DNA of 16,759 bases from JBMYTN01 sp049604415 (lineage in GTDB: Bacteria > Pseudomonadota > Alphaproteobacteria > Rhodospirillales > Rhodospirillaceae): the NCBI GenBank assembly GCA_049604415.1, contig JBMYTN010000067.1, forward strand, positions 1-16,759, read 5' to 3'. This document shows, one piece after another, positions 13,500 to 16,759 of the stretch (the first letter of the stretch is position 1; each line of letters begins with the position of its first letter). The notes under the pieces were generated by a model. That model saw only the letters and a list, made by a program, of their open reading frames with translations. It did no database searches and had not been told where the DNA came from. A program made the translations under genes and the position numbers.

Positions 13500-14519
13500 G
13501 TGACAAGCCGCCGGGGCAAGGTTCTGGTGACCGGCGGGGCGGGCTATGTCGGCAGCCATGTCTGTTTGGCCTTGGCTGAGGCGGGCTTTGAGCCGGTCGC
13601 GCTGGACAATCTCCGCAATGGCCATGCCTGGGCGGTGCAATGGGGGCCGCTGGCGGTCGGCGATGTCACCGACCCGGTCTTTCTGGCTGCCCAGTTTGCC
13701 CAGCATCAGCCGGTGGCGGTGATGCATTTCGCCGCTTTGATTGAGGTCGCGGAATCCGTTGCCGACCCGCTGCGCTTTTATCGCAACAATGTGGTTGGCA
13801 CCCTCTGCCTGCTGGAGGCCATGGCGGCGGCGTCCTGTCCACTGCTGGTGTTTTCCTCGACCTGCGCCATTTTTGGCCAGCCGCCCCGGGTGCCGCTGGA
13901 TGAGGACCTGCCCATCGCGCCGATCAATCCCTATGGCCAGGCCAAGGCCATGGCCGAGACCATGATCCTGGACTGGCAGCGGGTTTCGGGGGGCCGGGCG
14001 GCCCGGCTGCGCTATTTCAACGTCGCCGGGGCAGACCCCTTAAGCCGGATTGGCGAGGCCCATGATCCGGAGAGCCATCTCATCCCCTTGGCCCTGATGG
14101 CGGCCTCTGGGCTGGGCGGCCAAGGTCCTCTGACCGTCAATGGCAGCGATTACCCCACGCCCGATGGCACGGCGGTGCGGGACTATATCCATGTCACCGA
14201 TTTGGCTGCGGCCCATGTTCTGGCCTTGGAGGCGTTGGTGACCGGCGGGCCCGCATTGGCCCTCAATCTGGGCAATGGGGCGGGGCATTCCGTGCGACAG
14301 GTGCTGGACTGTGTGGAGCAGGTCACCGGCTCTGCGGTGCCCCACCGCTTTGGTCCTCGGCGTGTCGGGGATCCGCCGATCCTGGTGGCTGACAGCCGCC
14401 GTGCCCGTGAACAGTTGGGCTGGATGCCAGAGCGTGGCAGCCTGGAGACCCAGATTGGCGATGCCTGGGCCTGGATGCAGGCCTATGCGGCGCGGGGCAA
14501 CCGGGATGCTCAGCCTTGA
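13500..14519 (+). CDS. galE: UDP-glucose 4-epimerase (GalE-like)
   Basis: This is an extended short-chain dehydrogenase that interconverts UDP-glucose and UDP-galactose (or a related UDP-sugar) using tightly bound NAD. The 339-residue product has the Rossmann motif VLVTGGAGYVGSH (8-20), the HFAAL segment (76-80), the catalytic Tyr145 and Lys149 in NPYGQAKAMAE, RYFNVAGADP (171-180), and GTAVRDYIHVTDLAAAHV (223-240), all typical of GalE. I start at the GTG at 13500 because GGCGGAG lies about 7 bases upstream; the frame is open further into usp, but no better start is seen there. The catalytic Ser/Thr region reads FSSTCAIFG. Its stop overlaps the next gene. A paralogue acting on another UDP-sugar is possible. 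Confidence 0.9.
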   Translation: MTSRRGKVLVTGGAGYVGSHVCLALAEAGFEPVALDNLRNGHAWAVQWGPLAVGDVTDPVFLAAQFAQHQPVAVMHFAALIEVAESVADPLRFYRNNVVGTLCLLEAMAAASCPLLVFSSTCAIFGQPPRVPLDEDLPIAPINPYGQAKAMAETMILDWQRVSGGRAARLRYFNVAGADPLSRIGEAHDPESHLIPLALMAASGLGGQGPLTVNGSDYPTPDGTAVRDYIHVTDLAAAHVLALEALVTGGPALALNLGNGAGHSVRQVLDCVEQVTGSAVPHRFGPRRVGDPPILVADSRRAREQLGWMPERGSLETQIGDAWAWMQAYAARGNRDAQP

Positions 14520-15727
14520 GCCCAGAGCTTCGATTTGTGCTGTTGGCCAGCCTGCCGCCCAGCCTGCCGCCCAGCCTCTCCTCCGGGCAGCTGTTGGCCG
14601 AGGCCGCCGCAGCGGTGCAGGATTGGGACCAGGTGCAGTGGCTCAGCCGCTATCACGGCGTCACCGGCATTTTGCAACGCAATGCGGTCCGGCAACCCCT
14701 GGAGGGTGTCCCCGCAGCGGTTCTGGAGCGGTTCGCCCGGCGCAGCCGTCGTCTGACGGTCTCAGGCTTGGCCTTGGCGGCGGATCTGGTCGACCTCTGC
14801 ACCATGCTCGACCGCCAGGACATTCCCCATCGGTTGCTGAAAGGCCCGGCGCTGTCGCAGCATCTGTTTGGCGATCCCTGTATCCGGGTGATGAGCGATC
14901 TCGACATTTTGGTGCCCGAGGCGCAAGCCCAGGCGGCGATCGTGCTGTTGCAAGGCCGGGGTTATCGGCTGCGCTCCCCAGCGATTGAGATCACGGCGGA
15001 AAACTGGCCCATGCTGGTCCGGGGGCGGGGGGATGTGGAACTGATCCATCCAGAGACCCGCCGGGTGGTGGAGCTGCATTGGCGCTGGCAACGCAATGAG
15101 GCCCTGATGGGCTTTGATCCGGAGCGGGTCTGGGACCAGGGCGAGGCCGTCAAGATTGGCGGCACCCGCCTGTGGATGCCGGAGCCGACCGAGCTGGTCC
15201 TCTATCTCTGCGTCCACGGCACCCGCCATGGCTGGGACCGGCTGAAATGGCTTTTGGACCTGATCTGGTGGCGGCAGAACCCGGATTTGGCCCTCGATTG
15301 GGTCGCGCTGGACCGCCGGGCCGCTGTGGTGGGGGCGCAGCCCTCTTTGCATACCGCATTGTTGTTGATGCAGCGCCTGGCCGGTCAACCGCTGCCCGAT
15401 GGGGTTCGGTTGCTGCCGGTGGCCGCCCGCTTGGCAGACGCCGCTGAGGCAGGCTTGCACGCACGATCCGTGGCCCCGGAGTCTGCTGCGGCTCCGGAGC
15501 GGGTCAGTTTTGGAGCCTTAACGCGCGCCCTGGTGATGGAATGGCGCATGTCCGCCAGCTGGGGGGGACGGCTCCGGGGGATCCTCTGGGGGCGGTTTTT
15601 ACGGCCCAATGATTTGGATCTGATCACCCTGGCCCTGCCGCCGGGATGGCTGTGGCTCTATGGACCCCTGAAGCCGTTTTTATGGCTCTATCGGCGGGTC
15701 CGTCGGATCGAATATCCCCCTATCTGA
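14516..15727 (+). CDS. Nucleotidyltransferase family protein (PF14907-like)
   Basis: The 403-residue product resembles the uncharacterised nucleotidyltransferase family NTP_transf_5. It has the LLKGPALSQHLFGDP segment at 107-121, the paired acidic residues Asp128 and Asp130 in VMSDLDILV (the expected metal-binding site), VELHWRW at 185-191, and VHGTRHGWDRLKWLLDLIWW-like text in the centre. The family's reaction is not established; members occur near polysaccharide and peptide-modification genes. The C-terminus is basic and aromatic and could associate with membrane. The likely start is TTG at 14516, overlapping the galE stop (TTGA); GTG at 14537 is an alternative. Residues 13-21 encode an LPPS repeat from a 12-bp tandem duplication (14551-14574). 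Cooperation with galE in surface glycan synthesis is inferred from position. Confidence 0.8.
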   Translation: MSPELRFVLLASLPPSLPPSLSSGQLLAEAAAAVQDWDQVQWLSRYHGVTGILQRNAVRQPLEGVPAAVLERFARRSRRLTVSGLALAADLVDLCTMLDRQDIPHRLLKGPALSQHLFGDPCIRVMSDLDILVPEAQAQAAIVLLQGRGYRLRSPAIEITAENWPMLVRGRGDVELIHPETRRVVELHWRWQRNEALMGFDPERVWDQGEAVKIGGTRLWMPEPTELVLYLCVHGTRHGWDRLKWLLDLIWWRQNPDLALDWVALDRRAAVVGAQPSLHTALLLMQRLAGQPLPDGVRLLPVAARLADAAEAGLHARSVAPESAAAPERVSFGALTRALVMEWRMSASWGGRLRGILWGRFLRPNDLDLITLALPPGWLWLYGPLKPFLWLYRRVRRIEYPPI

Positions 15728-16273
15728 TTTGTGGAAATTGCCTTGTCACAATGGGTTGGAAACGGAAAGCCGTTGCCTTCATTGGCGTTCTGTGATCTTT
15801 TGCCTGGGCAGTGCCGCGCGATGACACAGATCCACACGGCAGCTCGGCAAGATGGCATCGGGGGTTTCGCTCCCTGCCATGATGCTGTGACCCTGTACCA
15901 AGATAAGGGGGTCTTGTGATCCTGCTCTGCGGGCCATCGGAAGACCCAGGAATGAAAGTGCGGCCTATCCTTGACTAAGATTGCCTGTCCCGCGTTGGTC
16001 GGGACTTCCTGTCGCCCGCAAGGGCGTTGGAATTCGCCTATACCCTCCACCGACAGATTAATCGATAGCGCGCTTATGGAACGCAGCGGTGCCGTTGCGG
16101 TCTGATCCGACATTGTGGATCGGCCGTCGACTCCGGGCGGTCGAGGGAGCGCATCTGTGCTCCTGCGAATGGCCCGGGATCACCCCAACAGGCGGCGGCG
16201 CCTATCTGCAATCCAATCCAGCAAACCAGTACCGGCCTTTGGCCGGCGTTCCCCATCAGTAGGAGAAGAAAAG
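15728..16273. other. 546-bp non-coding region with several hairpins upstream of the cold-shock gene
   Basis: No credible gene is visible; short open frames on both strands lack motifs and ribosome-binding sites. Inverted repeats I can read are CAATG...CATTG enclosing AACGG-AAAG-CCGTT (15749-15784), ATGGCA/TGCCAT with inner GGGGG/CTCCC (15852-15880), GTCCCG/CGGGAC (15987-16005), TTCC/GGAA enclosing CGCCC-GCAA-GGGCG (16006-16032), GATCC/GGATC (16104-16121), GGAGCGC-ATCT-GTGCTCC (16146-16163) and CCGGCC-TTT-GGCCGG (16232-16246). The part nearest the gene is probably its 5' leader. The distal part could hold a small RNA. I see no clear promoter. Confidence 0.5.
16232..16246 (+). promoter_or_regulatory. 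Hairpin in the cold-shock gene leader
   Basis: CCGGCC-TTT-GGCCGG is a perfect 6-bp hairpin ending 27 bp before the csp start and 14 bp before its AGGAG. Cold-shock mRNAs often have structured, temperature-responsive leaders; this role is inferred. Confidence 0.45.
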
Positions 16274-16483
16274 ATGATGAAGGGTTCCGTGAAGTGGTTC
16301 AACGAGACCAAGGGCTATGGCTTCATTTGCCCTGATGAAGGCGGTGCCGATGTGTTTGTGCACATCAGCGCGGTCCAACGGTCTGGCATGAGCCACCTCA
16401 GCGAAGGTCAACGGATCGTTTATGAGATCCAGGTTGACCAACGTCGCGGCAAGTCCTCTGCGGTCAATCTGCGCGCCGAATAA
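16274..16483 (+). CDS. Cold-shock domain protein (CspA family)
   Basis: This is a small single-stranded nucleic-acid-binding protein, an RNA chaperone in family members. The 69-residue product is a complete cold-shock domain of usual length: GSVKWFNETKGYGFICPDEG (4-23) contains the RNP1 motif KGYGFI, and DVFVHISAV (26-34) contains RNP2 VFVHI. The last residues QRRGKSSAVNLRAE match the family's C-terminal strand. The ATG at 16274 has AGGAG 8 bases upstream; a second ATG follows directly at 16277 and is equally possible as start. The gene has its own strong terminator and a long untranslated region before it, so it is probably monocistronic. Which csp paralogue it is, and whether it is cold-induced, cannot be read from the sequence. 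Confidence 0.95.
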   Translation: MMKGSVKWFNETKGYGFICPDEGGADVFVHISAVQRSGMSHLSEGQRIVYEIQVDQRRGKSSAVNLRAE

Positions 16484-16504
16484 GGCCGCCCGCATAAAGA
16501 CGTG

Positions 16505-16542
16505 AAAAACCCGCTCTCGGGAAACCGGGAGCGGGTTTTTTT
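16505..16542 (+). terminator. Intrinsic terminator of the cold-shock gene
   Basis: CCCGCTCTCGG pairs with CCGGGAGCGGG over 11 bp (one G-U) around a GAAA tetraloop, flanked by A5 upstream and T7 downstream. The A and T tracts extend the pairing and make it potentially bidirectional. Confidence 0.95.
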
Positions 16543-16721
16543 GATGGGGTTTCAGGACCTCTCATTTCTGACCGAAAAACGCCTGTATCAAATTTCGTCC
16601 CTATGGCGGGACAGGTGATCCGCGAGTTTCCGCAAGCCCATCATTTTTCGAAGACTGTTCAAATATTCTTCCGGTGATTTTGCCGGATTTGTTAAAGCTA
16701 ATCTGTCGACCGTGAAGAATG

Positions 16722-16754
16722 CTGATCAGGCGGAGAGATAGAGGCCCTGATCAG
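16722..16754. repeat. Inverted pair of CTGATCAGG at the window end
   Basis: CTGATCAGG (16722-16730) and CCTGATCAG (16746-16754) form a perfect 9-bp inverted repeat, and each contains the palindrome CTGATCAG. The rest of 16543-16759 shows no gene. An operator for a gene beyond the window is possible. Confidence 0.6.
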
Positions 16755-16759
16755 ATTGG

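Noticed and set aside
15688..16113. 141-residue minus-strand open frame between the nucleotidyltransferase and csp genes
   Set aside because: Overlaps the end of the upstream gene, has irregular composition, no motif and no good ribosome-binding site. A new gene cannot be fully excluded.
1..16759. CRISPR array, insertion sequence or prophage
   Set aside because: No regularly spaced repeats, no transposase or integrase motifs, and no target-site duplications seen; all tandem repeats have only two copies.

Overview
The window reads as ordinary chromosomal DNA of a GC-rich alphaproteobacterium. Order Rhodospirillales is my best guess, inferred from the long alphaproteobacterial forms of PstC and PstA, the TAXI-type TRAP transporter with a fused permease, and the gene style; no rRNA or other taxonomic marker is present. 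I see no insertion sequence, phage gene, CRISPR array or canonical tRNA.

Layout. (1) 132-5463, + strand: a phosphate-uptake and signalling block, pstC-pstA-pstB-phoU-phoB, ending at an intrinsic terminator. The phosphate-binding protein PstS and the sensor kinase PhoR are not in the window. Each gap between the transporter genes and phoU carries a strong inverted repeat. (2) 5680-6195, - strand: apt (adenine phosphoribosyltransferase), convergent with phoB across a gap holding five consecutive small hairpins. (3) 6413-8721, + strand: a class III PLP aminotransferase overlapping by 4 bp a BKACE/DUF849 beta-keto acid cleavage enzyme, probably one catabolic step pair. (4) 8722-9211: 490 bp without a convincing gene but with a dense set of inverted repeats, including a nested cloverleaf-like arrangement and a long leader hairpin. 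(5) 9212-13462, + strand: a TAXI-TRAP transporter (solute-binding protein, terminator, fused permease with a C-terminal soluble domain) followed by a universal stress protein of the type known to partner TRAP transporters. (6) 13500-15727, + strand: a galE-like UDP-sugar epimerase overlapping a PF14907-type nucleotidyltransferase, suggestive of surface polysaccharide metabolism. (7) 15728-16273: structured non-coding DNA. (8) 16274-16483: a cold-shock protein gene with a strong terminator, then 217 bp of intergenic DNA to the window end.

How the genes work together. PstCAB imports phosphate, PhoU couples the transporter to signalling, and PhoB is the response regulator of the Pho regulon. The aminotransferase and BKACE would turn an amino acid into a beta-keto acid and cleave it with acetyl-CoA to acetoacetate plus a new CoA ester. 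The TAXI-TRAP system imports an unidentified solute, possibly but not demonstrably linked to that catabolism, and the Usp protein may regulate it.

No gene is unknown at family level. The least explained parts are intergenic: the structured regions at 8779-9169, 5553-5678 and 15749-16246, and the pst operon hairpins. All structures were found by reading complementary segments by eye; none was scored by a folding program, and GC-rich DNA produces some such repeats by chance.
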